In this document: piece by piece, positions 1-9,049 of the stretch
Layout: every line of letters starts with the position of its first letter
Numbering within the stretch: position 1 is the stretch's first letter
Assembly: GCF_000696095.1 (NCBI RefSeq)
Contig: NZ_BAYX01000004.1
Location: forward strand, 248,001-312,000
Length of the DNA: 64,000 nucleotides
DNA from: Rhizobium rhizogenes NBRC 13257
Lineage (GTDB): Bacteria > Pseudomonadota > Alphaproteobacteria > Rhizobiales > Rhizobiaceae
Direction of reading: 5' to 3'
The notes under the pieces: generated by a model
Database searches by the model: none
What the model was told of the DNA's origin: nothing
Seen by the model: only the letters and a program-made list of their open reading frames with translations
Translations under genes and position numbers: made by a program

Positions 1-243
1 TTCCGGCAACCAATGGCCATTGTGGTCATCGGCGGGGTGATAATGTCGACCCTGCTTAGCCTCATCGTTATCCCGGTCATTTTCACTTTCGTGGATGACC
101 TGGAAGAGCTTCTCAAGCGTCTCCTGCGCCGGCTGGGCTTCGGTCACGAAGTCCCCGACCAGGAACCGCATGATGCGTCCAATGATCGCGAAGCCATTGC
201 CTTTAAGCCTGGCCATGCAAAGCACGGGCACGGTCATAGATGA
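1..243 (+). CDS. RND efflux pump inner-membrane subunit, 3' end only
   Basis: This is the C-terminal end of a heavy-metal or multidrug RND (AcrB/CusA-type) proton-driven exporter of the inner membrane. The frame is open from the first base of the window, so the start lies outside. The visible part begins inside the last transmembrane helix (GGVIMSTLLSLIVIPVIFTF), where the 'S-T-L-L-S-L-x-V-I-P' pattern is typical of RND C-termini. It then gives a charged cytoplasmic tail that ends in a histidine-rich stretch (HAKHGHGH). The tail could bind metal, but nothing else shows the substrate. The lipoprotein gene downstream starts about 180 bases on. Confidence 0.85.
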   Translation, partial: FRQPMAIVVIGGVIMSTLLSLIVIPVIFTFVDDLEELLKRLLRRLGFGHEVPDQEPHDASNDREAIAFKPGHAKHGHGHR

Positions 244-424
244 TCCTCTATCGGCGCGCGACGGGTCAGATGGCCCCCTGTCAAGCTGAGACCATGCTTG
301 GCGGCGTTCATGCAACCTCTTCGGTCGAGTTTCCTCCCCCGGAACGAGACCGCGGGACGTATACCCTCGCAGGCGGCGCCGCCCCGCCGCCTGCGCGTCC
401 TGCCATCCAACAGGGAAGAGGCTA

Positions 425-1606
425 ATGTCTCACCTCCGATCAATCTGGCTCTTTAAGAGGAGCTTGACGCGAGCGCTTATCGTCTTGCTCCCTTTCGCAT
501 TTATCTTGTCCGGATGCATGCAAACGCTGGACAGGGCTGCCGATGCGCGCGAGGCGGACCAAGCCGCGATCACCGGCTATGGCGAGATCCGGACCTATCT
601 TGATGCTCGGTTCGACGAAGCGCCACGCGATGTCTCGAACTGGGCGCCGGCGACCAAACGGAATAGACTCGACGGACTGATGATCTCGGGCGGCGGCGCA
701 GGCGGTGCCTTTAGCGTCGGCGTGCTTTCGGCCTGGAGCGCAGCCAAGACCCGCCCACGGTTCGATGTTGTGACCGGCGTCAGCACTGGCGCGTTGATCG
801 CACCCTACGCGTTTCTCGGATCGGCCTATGACGATACCCTTATCGATCTCTACACCAGCGGCATCGCCCAGGAACTGGTGCGAACCAAAGGTGTCGTCGG
901 TCTATTCGGATCGAGCCTGTTAAGGGCCGGGCCACTGAGACAAATGATCGAGCGCTTCATCACGCCCGCGATCCTGCAGCAGGTTGCCGCCGAACACCGC
1001 AAAGGCCGCCGTCTCTTTATCCTGACGACCAATCTCGACACCCAGCGTGCCGTCGTGTGGAACATGGGCGCCATCGCCAATAGCGGCCGACCGGACGCCC
1101 TCAAACTATTCCAGGACGTTCTCACGGCATCGGCAAGCATCCCGGGTGTTTATCCGGCAGTGATGATCAAGGCGGAGTCGGGAGGACGTCAATTCGAGGA
1201 AATGCATTCGGATGGCGGCTCCTCGTCACAGGTCCTCATGATTCCGCAAGCTTTCCTGACGAGCACCCACCCTCTTCTGCCCACCAAGGGGCAGGCCGTC
1301 AATTTCTACGTGATCGTCAACAACGCCCTGATGCCGGAATTTGCCACCACGCCGGACAAGACGTTGCCCGTGATCGTTAGGGCATACTCCATCTTCGTCA
1401 AATCGCAGACGCAAAGCGCTCTGACGGCCCTCTACAACTATTCCAAATTGACCAGGGCACGTTTCCACCTCGCGTCGATCGACGCTCAAGTCCCTTATTC
1501 GATGTTCGATCCGTTCAACACCAACTATATGCGGGCCGTCTACAATCTCGGCTATGCGGAATTCGTCGCGGGAACCCTCTGGAAAGACAAACCGGTTTTT
1601 CGCTGA
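425..1606 (+). CDS. Patatin-like phospholipase, predicted lipoprotein
   Basis: The 393-residue product begins with a basic N-terminus and a hydrophobic stretch ending in a lipobox (FILSGC, Cys about residue 31), so it should be a lipid-anchored envelope protein. The patatin fold is marked by the glycine-rich oxyanion loop GGGAGGAF (about residues 90-97), the nucleophile elbow G-V-S-T-G (about 118-122) and the DGG motif carrying the catalytic Asp (about 263-265). Family members are Ser-Asp dyad lipid acyl hydrolases. The substrate cannot be read from sequence. An in-frame ATG with an upstream AGGGAAGAGG purine tract sets the start. It follows an RND pump gene in the same direction and could be co-transcribed with it. 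Confidence 0.85.
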   Translation: MSHLRSIWLFKRSLTRALIVLLPFAFILSGCMQTLDRAADAREADQAAITGYGEIRTYLDARFDEAPRDVSNWAPATKRNRLDGLMISGGGAGGAFSVGVLSAWSAAKTRPRFDVVTGVSTGALIAPYAFLGSAYDDTLIDLYTSGIAQELVRTKGVVGLFGSSLLRAGPLRQMIERFITPAILQQVAAEHRKGRRLFILTTNLDTQRAVVWNMGAIANSGRPDALKLFQDVLTASASIPGVYPAVMIKAESGGRQFEEMHSDGGSSSQVLMIPQAFLTSTHPLLPTKGQAVNFYVIVNNALMPEFATTPDKTLPVIVRAYSIFVKSQTQSALTALYNYSKLTRARFHLASIDAQVPYSMFDPFNTNYMRAVYNLGYAEFVAGTLWKDKPVFR

Positions 1607-1772
1607 TGAAGATGCGAGAAGATGAGCAATCGTCCGTGGCTCTCGATCGCTTCTGCAATTCTAGGTCGCAAGTGAAATCCTTAGCTGAAAGCGACACGGG
1701 GGTGGCTTTCCACTCTACAGTCGCGACAAGGAGAGGGCTCGCCCGTTGGCAGGGGGCAGGGGGCAGGGCTGG

Positions 1773-2425
1773 TCATGCTGCAGCATGCGCATATTTGGAT
1801 ATCTCGCAAAACAGATTTTGGCAGTCTATTGGTTGCAAACGTCGGTTTCCCAACCCTTTGAAGTCGAGCTTCAGACGTTTGAATGCCGCTACCTGCCTGT
1901 CGGTTACCTCATAAATTATGTCTTCAGCGGATGGTCTGCCTGTATCGACGAAGTATTTCGCTATACCACCGTCAAGTGCACCTGGGCCAGCTATGACAAA
2001 GTCCGACTCGTCGAAGTCGAGCATGGATGAGTCGTTCAAATCAATCGCATATTGAAATGCGAGGAAGCGGCCAAGTCCGGGATAAAGAACGAGCAGATCG
2101 AAGACGTGACGGAGCGCTGCAGCCTGTCGTCCATCATCATTTTGATCAATGCAAGGTGATTTGCGTGTTTCCTGACGAAACCCAACTTTGGTGCTGGCAT
2201 GATGTAAGCCGCTGAATAGACCATGTGACCCGCAGCCATCATCCGACCCAAAGCGTCAGAGACGTTTGAAAGAGAAGTGTGCGCCCACGACAAAAGTCCA
2301 GTGACGCGTTCAAGGTATTCTCACGTCTCAATCTTATTGATTTGTTGAAAATTTTGAAGACAAGGGTACGAAAGAACATCTCTTCGATGCTTTGCGGCCT
2401 TGTATCGTCATACTGAACATGCCGG
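1773..2425 (-). pseudogene. Decayed gene of the thymine-hypermodification (HMUDK helical-domain) family
   Basis: Reading the minus strand and changing frame gives a nearly continuous protein match. From about 2425 the order is PQSIEEMFFRTLVFKIFNK, then IET followed by a TGA where the family normally has Trp, then EYLERVTG. Next comes the open segment with VYSAAYIMP and KHANHLAL, then a shift near 2050 into RFLAFQYAIDLN, SSMLDFDESDFV and GPGALDGGIAK, and finally LQPIDCQNLFCEISKY and a stop at 1773. I recognise these blocks as those of proteins annotated as alpha-glutamyl/putrescinyl thymine pyrophosphorylase clade 3 or nucleotide kinase domain proteins, from memory of the family. At least one stop and two or more frameshifts break it, and the N-terminus is missing next to the lacI-type gene. 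It cannot make a full product. Confidence 0.75.
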
Positions 2426-2447
2426 ATAACCCCAGACGGGAAGCCAT

Positions 2448-3473
2448 TCAGATACTTCCCCGTATCGCCACGTCGGGTTCGATAAGGATGTGCTGGGCCT
2501 CCTGGCGGCCGTCAATCCGGCTGAGCAGCATTTGCCCTGCTATTCCGCCAAGCCGGGAAGGATTTTGGTCGATGCTGGTCAGTCCGACCAGTGGAATGGC
2601 CGCCGGTGGGGAGTTGTCATATCCGATGATGGCGAGATCCTCTGGCACGCGGATACCGCTCATGCGCGCAGCGTTCAGCAGCGGCACCGCGTCCAGGTCT
2701 GACCAGACGAAAACGGCGCGGGGCCGATCCTTCGCACGCAGGAAGTCCGCGATGCCTTCACTCCTGTCGGCACCCGGCGCCGGTAGTCGTATGATCCGGG
2801 CTTTGGCCCCCAATCCCGCCTGTTCCATTCGTTCGCGATAGCCAATTTCTCGCTGGGCGGCGACCTCCGATGGGCGTGGGTCCGATAACGTATAGCTCAG
2901 CATGGCAATATCCTCATACCCGCGGCTAAGAAGGGTCTCGACAGCGAGCGCCGCCCCCTTGTGGTCATCGGAATTGGCCGTGTCGTAGGTCAAAGCTTGC
3001 GACTCGTGATGGGCGATCGCTACGATCGGGATCTGCTGGGAATAGCGTTCGACCATCTTGCGGGAGATGCGCGGGGCAATGATCAGCACGCCGTCCATGC
3101 GGTTGTCGATCATGGATTCGATCATCGAGGCTTCGATCGGGCTCTTGGAGCGACCGATCCCCACCAGCGCCTTGTAGTTGCTCTGTGAAAAAGTGGCGTT
3201 AGCCGCCTCGATCACGCCGGCAAGGAACGGGTTCGATAATTCGACCACCAGGACGCCGATTGTATTCGTGCGACCTCGCATGGCGCGAGCCGCCACGGAT
3301 GGGCGGTAGTTCAGCTTCTCGATCGAGGTTTCCACCTTCTGTCGCAGAGGGCCGCTGACGCCATAGGCATTGCGAAGAACTTTGGATACGGCCGCCACCG
3401 ACACCCCGGCATCTTCAGCGACATGGCGGATCGTAATCCGCTCTTTGGGTGTACTAACGATTTGATATTTCAT
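2448..3473 (-). CDS. LacI-family transcriptional regulator
   Basis: This is a 341-residue LacI/GalR repressor, the usual length. The helix-turn-helix occupies about residues 13-35 (TIRHVAEDAGVSVAAVSKV), followed by the hinge (YRPSVAARAMRG) that inserts in the minor groove, then a periplasmic-binding-protein-like sugar domain from about residue 70. It is divergent from the alpha-L-rhamnosidase and ABC importer genes, with about 130 bases between, so it most likely represses that operon until a rhamnoside or a derived sugar appears. The effector is inferred from neighbours only. The 3' end lies against the decayed gene at 1773-2425. Confidence 0.9.
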   Translation of the reverse strand: MKYQIVSTPKERITIRHVAEDAGVSVAAVSKVLRNAYGVSGPLRQKVETSIEKLNYRPSVAARAMRGRTNTIGVLVVELSNPFLAGVIEAANATFSQSNYKALVGIGRSKSPIEASMIESMIDNRMDGVLIIAPRISRKMVERYSQQIPIVAIAHHESQALTYDTANSDDHKGAALAVETLLSRGYEDIAMLSYTLSDPRPSEVAAQREIGYRERMEQAGLGAKARIIRLPAPGADRSEGIADFLRAKDRPRAVFVWSDLDAVPLLNAARMSGIRVPEDLAIIGYDNSPPAAIPLVGLTSIDQNPSRLGGIAGQMLLSRIDGRQEAQHILIEPDVAIRGSI

Positions 3474-3541
3474 CTAAAAATTCACGCTCATCAATTTTTT
3501 CAAATTATACGCATGAAACTCTTGCGTGGCAAACGGTAATG

Positions 3542-3569
3542 TAGAATGATATACATAGAACGATACACA
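3542..3569 (+). promoter_or_regulatory. Tandem 14-base direct repeat, candidate operator
   Basis: Two adjacent copies (tagaatgatataca and tagaacgatacaca, 12 of 14 bases alike) lie in the divergent region between the LacI-type gene and the rhamnosidase gene. I saw no classic LacI-family inverted repeat in this gap, so the tandem repeat is the best visible candidate for control. Assignment to the LacI protein is inference. Confidence 0.35.
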
Positions 3570-3621
3570 CAAATTCGTTTTTCGGCCGCTGGAGGATAAG
3601 GTGGCCAGGGGAGGTTGCATT

Positions 3622-5958
3622 ATGAGCGTTGTCCAGCGCCACGGCGTCGCCGCGGCCGAAGGCCTTATCGATCCCGCTTTCGCGTTCTCAGCATCCATGA
3701 TTGCCCCTGTCTGTGATGCGGGACAGGGAACGGCCGGAACTTTCGTTTCGCGCCGCTTTTCGCTGGAGCAGGTGCCTTCTGGAGCGACCTTGCGCATCTC
3801 GGCGCTCGGCCTTTATCGCGCCTTCATCAACGGTCGCCGCGTTGGCGAGGATCTGCTGACGCCGGGCTGGACCTGTTACGACGACCGCATCGCTTATCAG
3901 ATCTATGAGGTCACGGATCTGCTGCAGCCGGGAGAAAACCGCATCGAGATCTGGCTTGGCGATGGTTGGTACAGGAGCCAGCTCATGTGGGCAGCCAGTC
4001 CGATCTATGATTGTTGGGGCGACCGGGTCGGCGCGATCGCCGAGTTGAGTGCGGGCGGATCGATCCTTGTGAAGACCGATGAAAACTGGAAGAGCGGCTA
4101 CACGCCTGTCGTCCGCAACGGTATCTATTTCGGTGAGGACTATGACGCCCGTATCGAGGTGGAAGACGGCGACGGCGTCGAAGTTCTGGCCTTTGACAAG
4201 GCACTTCTCGTGCCCCACGAGACCGGGGCGGTCAAGGAACTCGATGCTCTCCCACCCATTGAAAGCTGGGCTGAGAGCGATGGAGGGTTCGTCTATGATT
4301 TCGGGCAGAACGCGGGCGCCTATATCCGTATCTGCGTCAAGGGCGAAGCGGGGGCCCGCGTTCGCGTCGAGCATTCCGAAGTGCTCGGTCCCGGCCGCCT
4401 CTTCGACAATCGCAACTACCGAAGCGCCCGCGCCGAGCTCGTGTATACGCTGAAGGGTGAGGGCGAGGAAGTCTATGCGCCGCTCTTCACCTTCATGGGT
4501 TTCCGCTATGCGCGGGTGACCGTGACGGGAAAGGCGGAGCTCATTTCCATCACCATGATCCCGGTGACATCCGTGCCGGTCAGGGCCGCAGGCTTCACCT
4601 GCGGCGTCGATGCGGTGAACCGGCTGGTCGAGAACACCATCTGGTCGCAGCGCTCCAATTTCATCGAGGTGCCGACGGATTGCCCGCAGCGTGATGAGCG
4701 ATTGGGCTGGACCGGCGACGCGCAGGTGTTTGCCGGTGCTGCCTGCTGGTTGGCCGACAGCCGGACTTTTCTCACCAAATACCTACGCGACGTGATGCAT
4801 GACCAGCGCGCGAATGGCGCGGTTCCGCATTTCTCGCCCGATCCCACGCGTCTGCATCCGATCGACAGCCGCGGCGACTGGGCAGGTTCCACCGGCTGGG
4901 GCGACGCCATCGTCATCATACCCTGGCAGCTCTACCTGCATTATGGCGATGTCTCGGTCCTGCAGGAATGCTTCCCGGCCATGTTGCGCTGGCTTGACTA
5001 CCTCTGGGGTATTTCCGACGGGCCGATCATTCGCCCGCCGGCGGTATGGGGCGAACGAGGCTTCACCTTCGGCGACTGGCTGCAGCCGGTCGGCGACAAT
5101 CGCAAGCCCCGCCCGACCGTGGCCGACGATTGCGCTGCCACGCTCTATCATTTCATCTCGACGCAGCTGACAGCAAAGATAGCTCGCATTCTCGGCAAGA
5201 ATGACGAGGCCGCGCGCCTCGATACCCGCACCGAAGATATCAGGACGGCCTTCAGCCATGAATTCTTCGCCCCGTCTGGCCGCATAGCCCATAACGACCA
5301 GACATCATGGTCCCTGGCGTTCCTCTATGGCCTGGTTCCGCAGGAGTACGAGGCTGCAGCGCGCGGCTATTTCCGGCGGGTTGTGGAGGAGACCGATGGC
5401 GTCATCGGGACCGGCTTCATCGGAACACCCGCTCTGCTGCCAGCTATGACGCGCCTTGGGATGCTGGATCTCGCCGAGAAGACGTTCCTCAACCGCAAGG
5501 TTCCCGGCTGGCTCTATCAGGTGGAGCGCGGGGCGACCTCGATCTGGGAACGCTGGGACGCGCTGGCGGAGGACGGCACGATCTACGATCCCGATATGAA
5601 CAGCTACAACCACTATGCCTACGGCGCCGTGTGCCAATGGCTGTTCGAGGATGTTGCCGGCATCAGGCCGCTCGAAGACAAGCCTGGCTTCGAGGAGATC
5701 GCTTTCGACCCGGCAATCCTGCCCGGCCTGTCGCCGGTATCGGCCTGGCACGATACCCGTTTCGGACGCATACAGGCAGGCTGGAGCATAGACGAGAGGG
5801 GGGAAGTGACATGCCGGCTGACGCTGCCGGAGGGGGTGACGGCGCGGCTGGAGGGGAGCGCGGGTCGTAAATCTCTGGCGGCAGACGGGATTGCAGTCGC
5901 TTCCGGTCAAAAGATCGTGCTCGGAAAGGGAGAGCATACGATCACTTTCGTCATGTGA
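3622..5958 (+). CDS. Alpha-L-rhamnosidase (GH78)
   Basis: The enzyme removes terminal alpha-L-rhamnose from glycosides. At 778 residues it has the family order: N-terminal jelly-roll domains (accessory and carbohydrate-binding, about residues 20-310), an (alpha/alpha)6 barrel and a C-terminal beta domain. Hallmarks are PTDCPQRDERLGWTGDAQ (about residues 351-368), which carries catalytic acidic residues, and GATSIWERWDAL near 645. There is no signal peptide, so it should act in the cytoplasm on imported rhamnosides, which fits the ABC importer encoded just downstream. Two in-frame starts each have a good ribosome site: GTG at 3601 behind GGAGG, and ATG at 3622 behind GGGGAGG. I chose the ATG. 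Confidence 0.92.
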   Translation: MSVVQRHGVAAAEGLIDPAFAFSASMIAPVCDAGQGTAGTFVSRRFSLEQVPSGATLRISALGLYRAFINGRRVGEDLLTPGWTCYDDRIAYQIYEVTDLLQPGENRIEIWLGDGWYRSQLMWAASPIYDCWGDRVGAIAELSAGGSILVKTDENWKSGYTPVVRNGIYFGEDYDARIEVEDGDGVEVLAFDKALLVPHETGAVKELDALPPIESWAESDGGFVYDFGQNAGAYIRICVKGEAGARVRVEHSEVLGPGRLFDNRNYRSARAELVYTLKGEGEEVYAPLFTFMGFRYARVTVTGKAELISITMIPVTSVPVRAAGFTCGVDAVNRLVENTIWSQRSNFIEVPTDCPQRDERLGWTGDAQVFAGAACWLADSRTFLTKYLRDVMHDQRANGAVPHFSPDPTRLHPIDSRGDWAGSTGWGDAIVIIPWQLYLHYGDVSVLQECFPAMLRWLDYLWGISDGPIIRPPAVWGERGFTFGDWLQPVGDNRKPRPTVADDCAATLYHFISTQLTAKIARILGKNDEAARLDTRTEDIRTAFSHEFFAPSGRIAHNDQTSWSLAFLYGLVPQEYEAAARGYFRRVVEETDGVIGTGFIGTPALLPAMTRLGMLDLAEKTFLNRKVPGWLYQVERGATSIWERWDALAEDGTIYDPDMNSYNHYAYGAVCQWLFEDVAGIRPLEDKPGFEEIAFDPAILPGLSPVSAWHDTRFGRIQAGWSIDERGEVTCRLTLPEGVTARLEGSAGRKSLAADGIAVASGQKIVLGKGEHTITFVM

Positions 5959-6026
5959 TGAAGGCGCCTGCGGACCGCAGGCGTAAGCAGCCCAATCATT
6001 CCGGTCTTTCAGAGGAGGAGACGACC

Positions 6027-7301
6027 ATGAGAATGACGACGTGCAGCATTTTGGCCGGAGCCATCAGCGTGCTTGCAGCCAGTGTCGCCCATGCCGATGT
6101 GAAGCTCAGCATCGTGATCGACACCAACCCGGAAACCAGCGCCTCGTTCGACGCGCTTTCCAAGGCCTATACGGCAAAGCATCCCGATGTGAGCTTCGAT
6201 GTGGAGCAGCGGGTCGGCGGTTCCGAAGGCGACAATATCATCAAGACACGGCTGGCGACCGGTGAGATGGCCGACATCTTCCAGTACAATACCGGTTCGT
6301 TGTTTCAGGCGCTGAAGCCCGAGCAGACACTCACGGATCTTTCCGATCTGCCTTCGCAGGCCGGCATTCTGGACAGCTTCAAGAAGGTCGTCACCAGCGC
6401 CGATGGACATGTGCGCGGAATACCATTCGGCCCGGCCATGGGCGGCGGAATTTTCTACAACCGAAAGATCTACGCAGATCTAGGCCTCACGCCGCCCAAA
6501 ACCTGGGCGGAGTTCATGGCGAACAATGCGAAGGTCAAGGCCGCCGGCAAGGTGGCTGTTGTACAGACCTACGGCGATACCTGGACCTCGCAGCTCTTCA
6601 TTCTTGCCGACTATTACAATCTGCAGGCCGACACGCCGAACTTTGCGGCCGACTACACGGCGAACAAGGCGAAATATGCGACGACACCGGCGGCCGTGCG
6701 TGGCTTCGAGCATCTCGAAGAGGTGGCGAAAGCCGGTCTCTTCAACGCCGATTTCGGTGCTGCTACGTTGGATGACGGCATGCGCATGGTCGCAACTGGC
6801 GAGGCGGCCCATTACCCGATGCTGACCTTCGGTATCGGCAATGTGCAGCAGAACCTGCCCGACCATCTACGGGATATCGGCTTCTTCGCGGAACCCGGCA
6901 CGGATGCCCAGAAAAACGGGCTGACGATATGGATGCCGGCAGCTCTCTATATTCCCGCCAAGGCCGAGCATCTTGAAGAGGCCAAGAAGTTCCTCGATTG
7001 GGTCGGCAGCAAGGAAGCCTGCGATATCATGGCGAAAGCCGTTCCATCCGGTCCCTATCTGGTCAAGGGCTGCGAATTGCCGAAAGATATCCCGCCTGTT
7101 GTCGCCGATATGCTGCCCTATTTCGAGACCGACGGCCGCACCGCGCCGGCGTTGGAGTTCCTGTCGCCGGTGAAAGGGCCGTCGCTCGAGCAAATCACCG
7201 TGGAAGTCGGCTCAGGCATTCGTTCGGCCAAGGACGCGGCTGCCCTTTACGACCGGGATGTCGAAAAGCAGGCCAAGCAGCTCGGTCTGCCCAATTGGTA
7301 A
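6027..7301 (+). CDS. Carbohydrate ABC transporter, periplasmic binding protein
   Basis: This is a family-1 extracellular solute-binding protein (MalE/UgpB-like) of 424 residues. It starts at an ATG behind GAGGAGGAGA and has a clear signal peptide cut after VAHA (about residue 22). The mature part begins DVKLSIVIDTNPE and includes the typical 'R-L-A-T-G-E-M-A-D-I' and 'KTWAEF' segments. It should deliver an oligosaccharide to the two permeases encoded next. An upstream in-frame ATG at 5955 overlaps the rhamnosidase stop, but it would place a charged stretch before the signal sequence and is unlikely. A rhamnose-containing substrate is inferred from the GH78 gene. Confidence 0.9.
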   Translation: MRMTTCSILAGAISVLAASVAHADVKLSIVIDTNPETSASFDALSKAYTAKHPDVSFDVEQRVGGSEGDNIIKTRLATGEMADIFQYNTGSLFQALKPEQTLTDLSDLPSQAGILDSFKKVVTSADGHVRGIPFGPAMGGGIFYNRKIYADLGLTPPKTWAEFMANNAKVKAAGKVAVVQTYGDTWTSQLFILADYYNLQADTPNFAADYTANKAKYATTPAAVRGFEHLEEVAKAGLFNADFGAATLDDGMRMVATGEAAHYPMLTFGIGNVQQNLPDHLRDIGFFAEPGTDAQKNGLTIWMPAALYIPAKAEHLEEAKKFLDWVGSKEACDIMAKAVPSGPYLVKGCELPKDIPPVVADMLPYFETDGRTAPALEFLSPVKGPSLEQITVEVGSGIRSAKDAAALYDRDVEKQAKQLGLPNW

Positions 7302-7360
7302 CCTCCCAGCCCATCCCCCGCCCGGTCGTCGTCCGGGCGGGGAGTGCTCAAGGAGCCTCC

Positions 7361-8224
7361 ATGACCACGCGAAAATCACCCTATCCCTATTGGTTTGTAC
7401 TGCCAGCGGCCGTGATCTTCATCGTGCTGTTCATGGTGCCGACGTTCGCGTCCCTCTGGTTCAGTTTAACCCGATGGGACCTTTTCAATGCAGAGTTCAT
7501 TGGCGTGGAGAACTATCGCCAGTTCTTCGGCGAGCCGTTCCTGATCCAGGGCCTCGTCAATACCATCATCTATGCGGTCCTGACCTCCGGTACGAAGACC
7601 GTGCTTGGCCTACTTCTTGCCGTGCTGTTGACCTCGGGCATATGGGCACAGGGCTTTCTGCGAACCGTCGTTTTCTTTCCGGTGCTGGTGTCGACCATCG
7701 GCGTCGGCATCACGTTCTCCGTGCTCATGCATCCTACGCGCGGACTCATCAACGTCGCCTTGGCAGGCCTTGGCATTCATGGCCCCGGCTGGTTAACGGA
7801 TCCGGCGCTAGCGCTCTATTCCATCGTCCTCGTCGATCTGTGGAAAGGCATCGGGCTTGCCACCGTCATCTATATCGCCGGGCTTGCCTCCATCAGCCCC
7901 GATTATTACGAAGCCGCCCGCATCGACGGCGCTACCCGTCGGCAGATGTTCTTCCGGGTCACGGTTCCGCTGGTAAAGCCGGCCACGATCACAGTCGTGA
8001 CGTTGTCGCTGATCGGCGGGCTGCGCAGCTTCGATCTGATCTGGGCGATGACGCGTGGCGGCCCCGGCTTTTCCTCTGACGTGCTCGCGAGTGTCATCTA
8101 CAAGCAATACCAGGCGGGATTCTACGGGCTTTCCACCGCTGGCAATGTCATCCTCTTCATCCTTATAGGGCTGATCGTGTTGCCGCTTACCGCATGGTTC
8201 AATCGCAAGGAGGTGGATCTGTGA
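7361..8224 (+). CDS. Carbohydrate ABC transporter permease (MalF-type)
   Basis: This 287-residue inner-membrane permease has about six hydrophobic helices, beginning WFVLPAAVIFIVLFMVPTF. The EAA loop that contacts the ATPase is seen as YYEAARIDGATRRQMFFRV (about residues 183-201) followed by T-V-P-L-V-K-P. An ATG behind AAGGAGCCTCC gives the start; the open frame extends upstream only because it overlaps the binding-protein gene in another frame. Its stop overlaps the next permease's start by four bases (GTGA), showing translational coupling. Confidence 0.92.
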   Translation: MTTRKSPYPYWFVLPAAVIFIVLFMVPTFASLWFSLTRWDLFNAEFIGVENYRQFFGEPFLIQGLVNTIIYAVLTSGTKTVLGLLLAVLLTSGIWAQGFLRTVVFFPVLVSTIGVGITFSVLMHPTRGLINVALAGLGIHGPGWLTDPALALYSIVLVDLWKGIGLATVIYIAGLASISPDYYEAARIDGATRRQMFFRVTVPLVKPATITVVTLSLIGGLRSFDLIWAMTRGGPGFSSDVLASVIYKQYQAGFYGLSTAGNVILFILIGLIVLPLTAWFNRKEVDL

Positions 8225-9045
8225 CGCGTCGACAGCTCTATACCGGCGTGACCGCACTTGCAGCCTCTGCGGTGATCTTCATTCTGCCCTTTCTGTTCAT
8301 CTTCATCACGGCCGCCAAGACCAAGCAGGATGCCGCAAGGCTTACCTTCACCCTGCCGGCGGAGTGGCGGCTTTGGGGCAATCTCATGGAAGTGGTCGAG
8401 GCCCGCAACTACATGCTGTTGCTCGCCTATTTCAATTCCACCGTCATCACGGTCGCTTCCGTCGCTCTGCTCGTCCTCTTCGGCGCAATGGTCGGTTATG
8501 TGCTCCAACGCCGCTCTTCGGTTTGGAACAAGCTGATTTACGCTTGCGTTCTCGCCGGCCTGATGATTCCGCCGGCGGTGGTCCCGACCATCTGGGTGCT
8601 GCAATCGCTGGGACTGTTCAAGACCATCTCCGGTATGATCCTCATCCAGATCGCTTACGGCCTTGCCTTTTCCATCCTGCTGTTCAAGAGTTTCATCGCC
8701 ACTATCCCGAGGGATCTAGATGAAGCGGCGATCATCGACGGCGCCAAACCGCTACAGATCTTTTTCCGGGTCATCCTGCCGCTGCTGAAACCGGTGACGG
8801 TGACGGTCATCGTGGTCCAGTCCATCGCCATCTTCAACGATTTCACCAATCCGCTTTACTATCTTCCCGGCCGGGAAAACGTCACCGTGCAGCTGACGCT
8901 CTACAATTTCCAGAGCCAGTTCCAGACGCAGTTCAATCTCTTGTTCATGAACATCCTTTTGGTGACCATTCCGCCACTCATCGTTTTCATATTCTTCAAT
9001 CGTCAGATCGTGGCGGGCATGACGGCCGGCGCCGTGAAAGGATAA
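8221..9045 (+). CDS. Carbohydrate ABC transporter permease (MalG-type)
   Basis: This is the second membrane subunit of the importer, 274 residues with six predicted helices. The EAA loop reads [20 protein letters not shown], followed by I-L-P-L-L-K-P. The start is a GTG directly behind a very strong ribosome site (AAGGAGGTGGATCT, about 8208-8220) located inside the end of the upstream permease gene. The ATG at 8194 would ignore that site. It pairs with the MalF-type subunit to form the channel. Confidence 0.92.
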   Translation: MTRRQLYTGVTALAASAVIFILPFLFIFITAAKTKQDAARLTFTLPAEWRLWGNLMEVVEARNYMLLLAYFNSTVITVASVALLVLFGAMVGYVLQRRSSVWNKLIYACVLAGLMIPPAVVPTIWVLQSLGLFKTISGMILIQIAYGLAFSILLFKSFIATIPRDLDEAAIIDGAKPLQIFFRVILPLLKPVTVTVIVVQSIAIFNDFTNPLYYLPGRENVTVQLTLYNFQSQFQTQFNLLFMNILLVTIPPLIVFIFFNRQIVAGMTAGAVKG

Positions 9046-9049
9046 GCGC

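Noticed and set aside
1748..1769. Short GGCAGGG tandem repeats
   Set aside because: Only three imperfect copies in non-coding sequence; no sign of a CRISPR or of a functional repeat array.
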